64,000 nucleotides of DNA, taken from contig NZ_AP019860.1 in the NCBI RefSeq assembly GCF_009002475.1, positions 1,426,001-1,490,000 of the forward strand, given 5' to 3'. Source of the DNA: Candidatus Uabimicrobium amorphum (GTDB taxonomy: Bacteria; Planctomycetota; Uabimicrobiia; Uabimicrobiales; Uabimicrobiaceae). The notes under the pieces are model-generated. The model ran no database searches and was not told the DNA's origin. It saw only the letters and a list, made by a program, of their open reading frames with translations. This document shows, in pieces, positions 23,834 through 33,105 of the stretch. The position numbers and the translations under genes were made by a program. How positions within the stretch are numbered: the first letter of the stretch is position 1; each line of letters starts with the position of its first letter.

Positions 23834-24941
23834 GTGTTAGCTCCAATTTACCATTTTGCATAATCGTGCGTCCATCTGCGGTTACAGTGGGATGCATTGC
23901 CACTAAGTCCCAGTGCAGAGACGATTTATTAATTCCACCATACATCGTATTCTTTCCTATCGCGATGTGAATAGAACCCACGACTTTTTCGTCGAGTAGT
24001 ATGTTACCTATTGTTTCGGGGACGTTGGGGTTTAATCCAATGCCTAGCTCAGCGATACAGTCTTTATCTCCACTGTGCATGCCGAGTACTTCTTCAAATA
24101 TTTCCTCGCCTTCGTCGGCGTTTACTTGTGTTACGCGACCTTCTTCAAAGGTGAGTTCTAGATTGCGAATCCAATTGCCATTGTAGAAAACTTTTTGGAA
24201 CAGCACCGTTCCATTTGCCGAATCTTCTATCGGAGAGCAGTACACCTCACCACACGGTAAATTTTTTGTTAGGTCCCCCGCAGCGACTAATTCTTCGGTA
24301 AAGCACCCCGTATCAATCCAAATAGGGCGTTCACCAATCGCAAACTCTAGGGTTTTTCCGTTTTCTGAAGTCACCACCACTTTTTTTGCACCTTGCAATT
24401 TTTCTTTTATTGTGGCCGCTTCTGCGGTGAGTTTATCTAAGTCCACCCAAAATGCGCGCCAAAAGATTTCTTGCAATTGCTCCAGACTCATTCCGTAAGT
24501 TTTTGCTTTGGGTATGGTGGGCCATTCCATGATGAGAGCGCGGGATGTTCTTTCTCTATCATATTGCGCAATGCGTTTATTGCGCAGAGCGTTCTTTTGT
24601 GTATCTTTGCGTTTTTCTACTTCCAAGGAATAGTTAGGATGCAAAATAAAATCAACATCAATGTGGTCTTGCAAATTGCGGACGGCTTCGGGAATTTTCC
24701 CGACGTAATCATCTCCGACATCGTTGACTAAAGATACGGTGGTCTCATCATCGCGGATATCCAAAATGCCATAACCACCACTTTTATGGACATAAACCTG
24801 TATTTTTGCCAAAAGTGGATATTGGTGTATTCCACCACGGATGTTGACTATTTCGTTCTCTTTTACCCTAAGGCATTTATTAACAATGTGTTTTGCAACT
24901 TTGTCTAATTCACAGATGTTTGGAAAATCTATATTGTTCAT
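23823..24941 (-). CDS. M29-family metallo-aminopeptidase
   Basis: The 372-residue sequence matches thermophilic-type M29 aminopeptidases (AmpS/PepS/AP-T). N-terminal VAKHIVNKCLRVKENEIVNI comes first, then the metal-site Glu in LPCGEVYCSPIEDSANGT, Glu in LELTFEEGRV, and the C-terminal ELGIGLNPN and SSLHWDLV (His and Asp ligands). These broad enzymes remove N-terminal residues using two metal ions. It is slightly shorter than the 400-410 residue norm. It is the first gene of the minus-strand operon that ends with selW; the ribosome site before the ATG is weak. Confidence 0.88.
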   Translation of the reverse strand: MNNIDFPNICELDKVAKHIVNKCLRVKENEIVNIRGGIHQYPLLAKIQVYVHKSGGYGILDIRDDETTVSLVNDVGDDYVGKIPEAVRNLQDHIDVDFILHPNYSLEVEKRKDTQKNALRNKRIAQYDRERTSRALIMEWPTIPKAKTYGMSLEQLQEIFWRAFWVDLDKLTAEAATIKEKLQGAKKVVVTSENGKTLEFAIGERPIWIDTGCFTEELVAAGDLTKNLPCGEVYCSPIEDSANGTVLFQKVFYNGNWIRNLELTFEEGRVTQVNADEGEEIFEEVLGMHSGDKDCIAELGIGLNPNVPETIGNILLDEKVVGSIHIAIGKNTMYGGINKSSLHWDLVAMHPTVTADGRTIMQNGKLELTHGN

Positions 24942-24978
24942 TTTTTTCGTGAGCCTTTGTACAAGAACAGCTTTTTAA

Positions 24979-25008
24979 TTGTATATTAACTTGCGTTTGT
25001 GTTATGAT
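24979..25008 (+). promoter_or_regulatory. Candidate promoter for the tandem kinase genes
   Basis: TTGTAT (24979-24984) and TATGAT (25003-25008) lie 18 bases apart in the 146-base divergent gap, about 80 bases before the kinase start. Match to consensus is moderate. Confidence 0.3.
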
Positions 25009-25087
25009 TATATAGAAGAAATCATATCAAAACAAAAGATGTTACAGAAAATATTTCTAACAAATTTGGCAATGAAATTTAACTATT

Positions 25088-26434
25088 ATGCATATAGGCA
25101 ACTACAACAATCGAGAATTGCTGGAAGTCAACTTACATTATTTGCATTCTCAGGGAAAATTAACAGAAGAAACTGGCTTTTTTTTACGACGAATGTACAA
25201 CTACCCACATAACATATATTCTTTTATAAAAGAAGTGTGGGAAGCACAGGGCTCGAAAGAAATACATACGAATACTCAATATATTGATAATCGCTATACT
25301 CTTGTTTGTAAAACTCCTATAGGTAGTGGTGGAATGGGAGAAGTATACCCATTCTGGGATGCACAAGAACAGAAAGTAGTGGCCTTTAAAATAGCCAAAT
25401 TAGTGTGTAGCGCCAGTGGTGAAAATAGGCGTTTATTACGCGAAGGAGAGGTACTTAAGAGACTTCATGAGGTTCATCCGAATATCGTTAAGTATCAGGA
25501 CCTGCGTATTGAAAAATTTGGCGACCTATTTAGTGAAGACGCGATATGCCTCGTCATGGAATATGTCGAAGGGCGTTCGCTAAAAGAATTTGCACTACGC
25601 AAAGGATTGTATTGGTACGATATGTGCCGTAGGGAAAATAGAAAACTCGATCAACTCTTACAAAGTAATATTGGTTATATTTGTACAATAGCAAAAGCAC
25701 TACAAACTTTACATAAAAAAGGTTTAGTTCACCGCGATGTGAAACCAACAAATATCATCATTAGCGATGATGTCCCCATTCTTATTGATTTTGGCATCGC
25801 ACAACGAATAGAGGCCGAAGGCTATCTTCGCACAATATGTAGTATGGCCTCAAATATCGGAACTCCACCGTTTATGGATCCAGGAACCGCGCTATCGTTT
25901 ATAGATCTTCTACACTTACAAAAAGATATTCAGGACAAGTCTTGGGAGGAGTTTTTGCGAAATGTTAAGAAACCTTTATTGGAATACCCTACAAAAATGA
26001 AACCACTGAAGAAAAAGATAAAACAAATAAAAACCAAATTATTTGTTGATAAGTGGTTGTACAATAAACCTCCAAAAATTGATGAAGTCGCCTGGGAAGA
26101 AGTGGAGCAAATTATTAACGAAATACGTTTTTGCTCTGACCCCAAAGAAGATGTTTATTCATTGGGAGCGACTCTATATTGGTGTTTAACAGGAGAAACT
26201 CTTTTCTCCACACCTGAGCAAGCAAGAATGTATTATCACAACCCTTCCAAAATACATTTGGTAAGGCGTATGAACATTGTTGACTTTGCCCAACCCAAAA
26301 AAATCACCAAGGTGATCAAAAAACTAGAAAAAATAATTCAACATACTCTTAATCCCGACCCCGTAAAGCGTTGGTCGTGTGAAAAATTGATCAAAGCTTT
26401 GGAACCTTTCGCCAATAATTTGTATGCTCGGTGA
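25088..26434 (+). CDS. Hanks-type Ser/Thr protein kinase
   Basis: After about 70 N-terminal residues the kinase domain shows the Gly loop IGSGGMGEVY (79-88), Lys in VAFKIAK (about 101), catalytic loop HRDVKPTN (about 215) and DFG (about 234). The domain has an unusual Lys-rich insertion after GTPPFMDPG (about residues 285-340) before the conserved DVYSLGATLYWCLTGE. All catalytic residues are present, so it should be active. There is no transmembrane segment. It ends 5 bases before the next kinase gene. Start ATG 25088 lacks an obvious ribosome site. Substrates are unknown; the neighbouring kinase-HEAT protein is an obvious candidate partner. Confidence 0.88.
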   Translation: MHIGNYNNRELLEVNLHYLHSQGKLTEETGFFLRRMYNYPHNIYSFIKEVWEAQGSKEIHTNTQYIDNRYTLVCKTPIGSGGMGEVYPFWDAQEQKVVAFKIAKLVCSASGENRRLLREGEVLKRLHEVHPNIVKYQDLRIEKFGDLFSEDAICLVMEYVEGRSLKEFALRKGLYWYDMCRRENRKLDQLLQSNIGYICTIAKALQTLHKKGLVHRDVKPTNIIISDDVPILIDFGIAQRIEAEGYLRTICSMASNIGTPPFMDPGTALSFIDLLHLQKDIQDKSWEEFLRNVKKPLLEYPTKMKPLKKKIKQIKTKLFVDKWLYNKPPKIDEVAWEEVEQIINEIRFCSDPKEDVYSLGATLYWCLTGETLFSTPEQARMYYHNPSKIHLVRRMNIVDFAQPKKITKVIKKLEKIIQHTLNPDPVKRWSCEKLIKALEPFANNLYAR

Positions 26435-26439
26435 TAACT

Positions 26440-29400
26440 ATGCTATTCGAACATGAACTACATCCAGAAGATATACTTGCATACCTACCGTCTTGTTACC
26501 AAAAGGCGCAAGTTTTGGCTCAAGGTGGCATGGGATGGGTCTACGAAGCCATTTATGAAGGTAAGAAGGTTTGTGTCAAAATTCCTTCGTTGTCCTCCAA
26601 AAACAAAATGGCCGAATTTATGATGCGTTTCCAGGTAGAAAGAGATGTTCTATTTAATTTAAGTCACCCACGAATCATTAAGGGAATTTCTCGCGGAGAA
26701 ATAGAATACTGCAAAGATTTAACCATTCCATATTACAGTATGGAATTTTGCAGTGGAGGAACTCTACGTGACAAACTCAACGACAAGCTGCGTTTAGGCA
26801 AACACGAAGCGTTGAGTATTGTCCTCGAAATAGCGGGTGCTTTAGATTACTTCCATAAAACAGGTTGCATATACCGTGATTTAAAACCAGAGAATATATT
26901 TTTTGACGCACATGGCAAACCCAAATTAGGCGATTTTGGAACGATAAAAGATCCTGAGATATTCTTAACTCAAAAAGGTGATATCATTGGCTCGTTCTAT
27001 TATTGTGCCCCAGAACAATTGTTAAACCAAAAACTTGATAAGCGCGTGGATATATTCGCATTGGGTCTTATTCTGTTTGAAATGATCACGGGACGAAAAA
27101 TTGGCGACCAGATAACGGACTTTTGGAAAAAACAAAATGCTCTCTCGGCATTGGAATACGATCCATTTTTGTGGGAATTATGCTCTTCAATGCTTGCAGA
27201 AAAAGAGCATCGAATTCCTGTAATGTCAAAAGTTGTTGATAAGATATATGAAAGTCATGGTGGTGCAAAGAAAAAGCTGAGCGTACTCAAGTACTACGCC
27301 AAAGATTGGTGGTATGGCAAACATTTTCATCGAAATTCACTGCACCGTAGTGAGATAGTGAATGCCCTACAAAAAATAACGGATCTTATTGAGCAGTACT
27401 CTATCGAGGATATTACGCTAGAAATAATGCGTAAGTTAAAACCGTTTCCCGTGCATTTAATTGCCAATGAAATACCTGGTTTTTTAACGGCATTACCACT
27501 TTCCTCGAACGAAAAATTGGCAAAGGCCTTGTGTAGTGTACGTAATCGCAAATGGTTGAGTTATCTCATTACCCATTTGGTGATACACTCTGCCCATGAT
27601 GATACGGCAATACTCATGACTTATATGCTGGCCATTGATCCACAAAATCAAATGCTACGCAAAAAGATATCTAAAGCTCTACAACAAATCTGGAGTGAAG
27701 AACAAATAGAAATGCTGTCGCAACTCATCGATGAGAACTATGCGAATCTCAACACGTTTTACGGTGAAAATCATTACGCAGCCTTTCCTATTGTTTTAAA
27801 TATACTTCATAAAAGTGACGATTTAGCCATTCAAAAAAAGTGCTTAGAAATTCTTAGTTCTATTTCACGAGCATTAGAGAGCACTGCTGTTGTTTTTGCC
27901 AAATTTTTTAATTCGGATGACCAAGATATTCGTGAAATGTGCGCAGTGGCTCTTGGAAAGATGTTGCCTTACAGCAGCGAAGTACTTCCGTACTTACTAT
28001 CCGGACTTTTAGATCCTTCGCATACCGTACGTTGTGCCTGTGCATTGGCATTGGGAACAAAAAACAGAGGTATTACCGAGGTATCTGCTTTGACGACAGG
28101 CCTATATGATCCGAATGCTATGGTACGTAAAGCTTGTGCGAAATCTCTAGGAAAAATTGGACAGGCAATTCCGCAAGTGATTGAAAATCTTGTCGAATGT
28201 TTGGCAGACCGCGATAGTTCTGTACGCAAAAGTTGTGCACAAGCACTAGATTCTTTGAAGTGGGTACCAGTGAACGGTCAGCAAATGTTATGGTGGCAAG
28301 CAGCAAAAGAAAATTGGTCATATTTGGCAGATCGTTACCAACACGCACGCGATATTATTGAATATTTACTTCTCGACACCGATAATAACATACGTATTTC
28401 CTGTGTTAAAATCGCGGAAAAAGATGTGGAATATTTAGACGTTTATATACCACTTTTAATTCTTGGGTTAAAGAACACCCGTAGTAAGAAATACCGTCGT
28501 GCTTGCGCAAAAGCACTTGAAAATTTGAAGTGGCAAGCAAATACTCGTGAAAATTACGCGTGGTTTTTAGTAGAGAATAAAGAATGGGATTTGCTGCCTT
28601 TACTTGGGATTAATTGTATACCGGCGATTTATCAAAATCTAAAAGATGGCGATGCCCAAACTCGGGTAGAAATACTACGCGCTCTTACAAAAATCGAGGG
28701 TGTTGATAACAAAACCATTGAATTGATTAGCTGTGGATACTCTGAAAAGTATCGCGATGTTCGTATGGAATATGCCAACTGCTTGGCTTTAATGGACAAT
28801 TTTACCACGGAAGATGCGCTACATTTCATGAAGCGCATTGACAATTTCGATGAAAACGCCCAACAGTTTTGGAGTATTGTTTTAGAAAATAAATCCAAAA
28901 CAATACAAACTCTTACACAAATACAACAAGAAAATGCGAATATGCGCATTTCTTATGTGAGTTCTATTACTCCGGAACAACTAGACGAAGCGCATATATA
29001 TTTCTTGCTAAAACAATTACAGAGCCGTTATGTACGCTTTCAGTTGATTTGCTTGAAGGCTCTTGCACAAGTGTCAACTTCGCAACGCAAGATAGTCAAA
29101 AAAATCGTTGCGCGGGTGCTGCAACTTATCAAAGGTGACAATCCACAACTGCAAGTTGCTAGCGCGCAGATTATCAGCACTTTTGCTTATGTCGACAAAC
29201 ATGTGGTTGCGGCTTTAACTTCCAAGTTAGACAGTAAAAATAATTCGGTGAATCAGTCGGTCAATCTTGCATTGGTACGTCTAAAAGACAAAGCGATTCC
29301 ATTTTTGTTTAGCGAGATTACCACTTGCAATAACAAAGAAGTTTTAAAGGCAATACTTCTCATCGTAAAGAAGACGTATTCAAATAATTTATTGTGCATA

Positions 29401-30186
29401 GGACTACGACACAATCATCCACGGTTGCGTTTAATTTGCGCAAAAAGATTGCGTGATACGGTACGTAATAAACAAGATGCCCTAGCTGTGATACCTAATT
29501 TAATTGATGGAATTGACAACATGGACTTGTCATTTTCTGACATTTGTTTAGATACATTACAACACATAAGTCATCGCGTAGAAGAAGATATTGATATATT
29601 TATTCAATCACTATCTCATCATAATCGTAAAGTGCGTAAAGTGTGCAAATCAATCGTTACACGTAAAGGAAAAAAAGCCACAGACAAACTCATACATTAC
29701 TTTGTCAATGGTCCCTCTTCTATTAGTTATCGTTGCGCCGAAATATTAGAACAACTTGGTTCAAAAGCTATTTATAATTTGATGCATTCTGTCGCCAAAG
29801 ACTTTAACGTTCGTGAAATTAATAAGAAAATCACGAGCTCGTACCTAAGTATTTCGCCAGACAAAAAACTTGAGCTGAAAAAAGAAGATCTCAACAATCG
29901 TCATTTGGCAATTTCTAATAAGGCCACTTCTTCTTTTAAAATGACTTCGCGTATCGATCTAAAAGGTGTCAAAGATTTGCCTATTACCATCGACAAAAAT
30001 TTGCGCAAAACGACTCCAGAATATAATTCTAACTTTTACAATGAAAGTTGCAGTGGATTGCGGTTAGCGAATAAGGATCGTTCTCTGGGAGAAACAATCA
30101 ACGACATTGGTTTGTCTCCCAAATCTTCAAACAACGAAGAACCTAGCCGTAAGAATTCACCACAGATACGTATTGGGAAAAAGTAA
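26440..30186 (+). CDS. Ser/Thr protein kinase fused to a long HEAT-repeat array
   Basis: Residues 15-270 are a kinase domain with Gly loop AQGGMGWVY, Lys in CVKIPS (about 47), YRDLKPEN (about 145-152) and DFG (about 165). The catalytic-loop HRD is YRD here; Asp is kept, so activity is plausible. From about residue 400 to 1130 run some twenty HEAT-like units, best near 490-620 (IREMCAVALGKMLPYSSEVLPYL, VRCACALALGTKNRGI, VRKACAKSLGKIGQAIPQVI). The last 120 residues look disordered. GGTGATAACT places a ribosome site before ATG 26440; a GTG at 26431 overlapping the upstream stop is the alternative. No membrane helix is visible, so it is a cytoplasmic kinase-scaffold of 1248 residues. Confidence 0.88.
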   Translation: MLFEHELHPEDILAYLPSCYQKAQVLAQGGMGWVYEAIYEGKKVCVKIPSLSSKNKMAEFMMRFQVERDVLFNLSHPRIIKGISRGEIEYCKDLTIPYYSMEFCSGGTLRDKLNDKLRLGKHEALSIVLEIAGALDYFHKTGCIYRDLKPENIFFDAHGKPKLGDFGTIKDPEIFLTQKGDIIGSFYYCAPEQLLNQKLDKRVDIFALGLILFEMITGRKIGDQITDFWKKQNALSALEYDPFLWELCSSMLAEKEHRIPVMSKVVDKIYESHGGAKKKLSVLKYYAKDWWYGKHFHRNSLHRSEIVNALQKITDLIEQYSIEDITLEIMRKLKPFPVHLIANEIPGFLTALPLSSNEKLAKALCSVRNRKWLSYLITHLVIHSAHDDTAILMTYMLAIDPQNQMLRKKISKALQQIWSEEQIEMLSQLIDENYANLNTFYGENHYAAFPIVLNILHKSDDLAIQKKCLEILSSISRALESTAVVFAKFFNSDDQDIREMCAVALGKMLPYSSEVLPYLLSGLLDPSHTVRCACALALGTKNRGITEVSALTTGLYDPNAMVRKACAKSLGKIGQAIPQVIENLVECLADRDSSVRKSCAQALDSLKWVPVNGQQMLWWQAAKENWSYLADRYQHARDIIEYLLLDTDNNIRISCVKIAEKDVEYLDVYIPLLILGLKNTRSKKYRRACAKALENLKWQANTRENYAWFLVENKEWDLLPLLGINCIPAIYQNLKDGDAQTRVEILRALTKIEGVDNKTIELISCGYSEKYRDVRMEYANCLALMDNFTTEDALHFMKRIDNFDENAQQFWSIVLENKSKTIQTLTQIQQENANMRISYVSSITPEQLDEAHIYFLLKQLQSRYVRFQLICLKALAQVSTSQRKIVKKIVARVLQLIKGDNPQLQVASAQIISTFAYVDKHVVAALTSKLDSKNNSVNQSVNLALVRLKDKAIPFLFSEITTCNNKEVLKAILLIVKKTYSNNLLCIGLRHNHPRLRLICAKRLRDTVRNKQDALAVIPNLIDGIDNMDLSFSDICLDTLQHISHRVEEDIDIFIQSLSHHNRKVRKVCKSIVTRKGKKATDKLIHYFVNGPSSISYRCAEILEQLGSKAIYNLMHSVAKDFNVREINKKITSSYLSISPDKKLELKKEDLNNRHLAISNKATSSFKMTSRIDLKGVKDLPITIDKNLRKTTPEYNSNFYNESCSGLRLANKDRSLGETINDIGLSPKSSNNEEPSRKNSPQIRIGKK

Positions 30187-30201
30187 TTTTTTTGACTTCG
30201 A

Positions 30202-30249
30202 TTAGGGCGTGCCATCAATTAAAGTTTGTTAATTGATGGCACGCCCTAA
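30202..30249. repeat. 21-bp perfect palindrome after the kinase-HEAT gene
   Basis: Bases 30202-30222 and 30229-30249 are exact reverse complements around a 6-base loop (AGTTTG). The stem includes GGGCGTGCCATCAATT. It lies 15 bases past the stop. No T run follows on either strand, so it is a strong RNA or cruciform stem but not a standard intrinsic terminator. Confidence 0.75.
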
Positions 30250-30289
30250 AGTACAATAATTCGCTAGTTTGCCTTACCTACAATCGGGC

Positions 30290-30312
30290 CGGTTACTCCA
30301 CAGGAGTAACCG
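30290..30312. repeat. Hairpin of the CC-ACA-GG family
   Basis: CGGTTACTCC (30290-30299) and GGAGTAACCG (30303-30312) pair perfectly around loop ACA. Flanking GCTAGT and ACTAGC at about 30262 and 30315 give an outer 6-bp stem. The tip matches hairpins at 22031 and 34571. Confidence 0.65.
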
Positions 30313-30386
30313 TACACTAGCAAATTCCAACCAACAAACAGTTTTAAAATTTAGTTTTTATAGATTATGTAACGGAAATGGAAACT

Positions 30387-31832
30387 ATGCTCTTCTCAGA
30401 TTTTCAACCTGCGTCCCATCAACAATGGAAAGATAAAATTTCACAAGAATTAAAAGAACGCGATTTCTCCGAAATCGTCTCACAAACAGATGAAAACTTC
30501 GATATCCTTCCATTTTACCAACAAGCAGATACTGCTCATCTAGACATGAATTGTTTTTCACATAGCAAAGAATGTTTTTATCCTCAAAATACTTGGAAAT
30601 CATTCCTGCCGATCAATAACAATTCATTAGAACATGGCACGCAAAACTTAGAACTTATTTTTGATAATTTTCAAGGTAATTCGGGGATTTCTATCGAGCA
30701 AGATTTAGATCTTGTGCTCAAAAATATCCAGGTACAAAATGTTGATTTGTGTTTTACAGCTGGATTGCAATCCATCGCGACACTTGAACTCATCAAGAAA
30801 TACAATCAAAAGCACAATACCACGATTCGTGGTAGTATAGACAACGATCCTATTATCGAACTTTTTATTCGTGGTCAAATAGCCTCATCGGATGATATAA
30901 CACGCTGTAAAAATGTTGTCGAAAGTTGTGCGAAACTTGAAAATTTTACCGGCCTGAGTGTACAGGGACAGAATTTTCAGGAATTAGGTGCCAATAAAGT
31001 GCAAGAATTGGCATTCACTTTCACAGCAGCTATCGAATACTGCGACAAACTGACAGATTTAGGATTGTCATATGAAACAATCGTGAGCAATATGCAGTTT
31101 AGTTTTGGAATTTCAGGGAATTATTTCTTAGAAATAGCCAAGTTGCGCGCCGCAAAATTGTTGTGGGCAAATATAGCATCGCAATTGAACATGTCGCAAT
31201 GTTTTCCTATTTTACTACATGGAAAAACCAGCATATATAACAAATCGCTGCAGGATAGTCATAACAATATTATTCGTGCGACGATTGAAGCAATGGCAGC
31301 AATTAGTGGTGGATGTCACGGACTGACAATTTATCCCTATGATTACCCTACTTCATCGAAACAAGGCCTTCGCATCGCAAAAAATATACACCATATACTC
31401 AAAGAAGAGGCTTTTTTTGATCAATGCTTAAATGCTGCTTCAGGAGCATATTATATTGAACAGCTTACCCAACAACTCGCAAACAGTGCTTGGAAACTAA
31501 TACAACAGGTAGAAGAAAAAGGTGGCTTTTTACAAGCGACGGATTTTATTCGCGAATCCATCACAGCACAACGCCAGAAGAAAGAACAAGATTTTTTACA
31601 AAAAAAGGCGATCTTGGTTGGCGTCAATAAATACGAGATGGACAACAAGCCTGAAAAAGTAAGTCAACCTGTAGAAGAAACGACAACAACATATGGTAAG
31701 CCGCTAATTACTCCACAGCAAGTAAAAGAGGCATTGAAAATGCATGACTATAACACTATTGCCAAATCGTTGTGCTCTTATTCCATAGAAAATTCACTAC
31801 CGAAATATGCACCAACAACACTAGCGGAATAA
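30387..31832 (+). CDS. mutA: Methylmalonyl-CoA mutase small (beta) subunit-like protein
   Basis: ATG 30387 gives MLFSDFQPASHQQWKDKIS, the usual MutA opening; the ORF also allows ATG 30378. The sequence follows the mutase TIM-barrel of the non-catalytic subunit (TWKSFLPI, ELAFTFTAAIEYCDKLTDLGL, IRATIEAMAAISGGCHGLTIYPYD, ASGAYYIEQLTQQLANSAW). It ends after the barrel at about 480 residues, so the C-terminal B12-binding-type domain is missing, as in several shorter beta subunits. The catalytic MutB partner is not in the window. The gene is followed after 5 bases by a kinase-phosphoesterase gene, an unusual pairing. MutA with MutB interconverts succinyl-CoA and methylmalonyl-CoA. Confidence 0.85.
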   Translation: MLFSDFQPASHQQWKDKISQELKERDFSEIVSQTDENFDILPFYQQADTAHLDMNCFSHSKECFYPQNTWKSFLPINNNSLEHGTQNLELIFDNFQGNSGISIEQDLDLVLKNIQVQNVDLCFTAGLQSIATLELIKKYNQKHNTTIRGSIDNDPIIELFIRGQIASSDDITRCKNVVESCAKLENFTGLSVQGQNFQELGANKVQELAFTFTAAIEYCDKLTDLGLSYETIVSNMQFSFGISGNYFLEIAKLRAAKLLWANIASQLNMSQCFPILLHGKTSIYNKSLQDSHNNIIRATIEAMAAISGGCHGLTIYPYDYPTSSKQGLRIAKNIHHILKEEAFFDQCLNAASGAYYIEQLTQQLANSAWKLIQQVEEKGGFLQATDFIRESITAQRQKKEQDFLQKKAILVGVNKYEMDNKPEKVSQPVEETTTTYGKPLITPQQVKEALKMHDYNTIAKSLCSYSIENSLPKYAPTTLAE

Positions 31833-31837
31833 GAGGT

Positions 31838-33091
31838 ATGAACTTCAAATACGAAGTAGAAAACGTCGCCGTACATCACAATTCGCTGATGATACTTGTT
31901 GGCCCTTCGGGATCTGGAAAATCGACATTTGTGGGAAAAAATTTTTCCGAAAGTATGCGCGTTTCTACAGATGAATGTCGGCGCATGATTTGTGGATCGC
32001 ATCTAAATCAAAGAGTATCGGAAGACGCCTTTGATATTTTTTATACCATTATTGAAAAAAGACTTAAAAATGGCAATCCTACAGTGGCCGACTCGACGGC
32101 ATTAAAAAGAAAATATCGCCAACGTTTGGTAAAAATAGCGCAAAAGTATAAATTCAAAACGGTACTCATACTTTTTGATCTGCCACTTCACATTTGTATG
32201 AATCAAGACAAAAAACGCAAGCAATACGCTGTTGGTGAGAAAGTGATCGAGCAGCAATACAAAAATTTACAAAAAACCAAAATGCAAATACATGAAGAAA
32301 AATACGATCAGGTAATTATATTTAATAGTTCCCAACAAGCGCGCTCTATGCATTTTCGTTTTACGCATCCCGATGTAGAAAAAAAGGATCTCGGACCGTT
32401 TGACATCATAAGCAGTATCAATGGCTGTTACGATGAATTGCAAGTACTGTTGCGTAAATTGGGTTACCAACAAAACGGGAAAAGCGAGTATTACCACCCA
32501 GAACGTAGGAAGCTCGTTGTTTTAGGTGATATTTGCAACAAAGGTCCATGCAATGCCGAAACATTGCAGTTGATATACAACATGTGGCAAAATAATTGCG
32601 CCTATTATGTGCCAGGTGATGAGTGCGAAAAATTATACAATTTTCTAAAGGGCGATAGGGTTATAAAATCACGTAGTTTGCAATCTACCCAATGCGAACT
32701 TGAAGATCTATCACAACAACAAATATGCGAGTTCACCACACAGTTTAAAGAATTATATGAAAGGTCGTCCCCATACTTGATACTTGCAGATGGAAATCTC
32801 GTTGTATCTCATGGTGGAATCCTCGGAAAATGGATCGGCCAACTTAATAAAAAAATCAAATCTTTCTGTATGCATGGTGATGTAAAACGCAGTCCTTGGT
32901 ACAAGAATTATCATGGCAAAGCACATATTGTTTATGGCCATCCACACACAAAAGTTGCGCATTGGAAAAACCGCACAATGAACATCAACCTAGACGTTGC
33001 CTGTGGCGGGCAGCTATGCGCTCTACGTTATCCAGAAAAAAATGTAGTTACAGTAAACGCAAATAAAAACTACTATAAGACAAAAAATTAA
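31838..33091 (+). CDS. Pnkp-like protein: P-loop kinase plus degenerate calcineurin-like phosphoesterase
   Basis: ATG 31838 follows AAGAGG at the MutA stop; the longer ORF from 31772 lies inside MutA. The 417 residues contain a polynucleotide-kinase-like P-loop domain (GPSGSGKST at 23-31, STDECRRM near 43, VADSTALKRKYRQRL near 83). From residue 187 a PrpE/Pnkp-type phosphoesterase follows. Its metal motifs are altered: GDxHG reads SSING, GDxxDRG reads GDICNKG, GNHE reads GDEC, while SHGG and GHPH remain. So the kinase half looks intact and the phosphatase half probably inactive. The ligase domain of full Pnkp is absent, and no Hen1 gene is nearby. It could act in nucleic acid end-processing; this is inference. 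Confidence 0.75.
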   Translation: MNFKYEVENVAVHHNSLMILVGPSGSGKSTFVGKNFSESMRVSTDECRRMICGSHLNQRVSEDAFDIFYTIIEKRLKNGNPTVADSTALKRKYRQRLVKIAQKYKFKTVLILFDLPLHICMNQDKKRKQYAVGEKVIEQQYKNLQKTKMQIHEEKYDQVIIFNSSQQARSMHFRFTHPDVEKKDLGPFDIISSINGCYDELQVLLRKLGYQQNGKSEYYHPERRKLVVLGDICNKGPCNAETLQLIYNMWQNNCAYYVPGDECEKLYNFLKGDRVIKSRSLQSTQCELEDLSQQQICEFTTQFKELYERSSPYLILADGNLVVSHGGILGKWIGQLNKKIKSFCMHGDVKRSPWYKNYHGKAHIVYGHPHTKVAHWKNRTMNINLDVACGGQLCALRYPEKNVVTVNANKNYYKTKN

Positions 33092-33105
33092 GTTGAGCAT
33101 TATTT

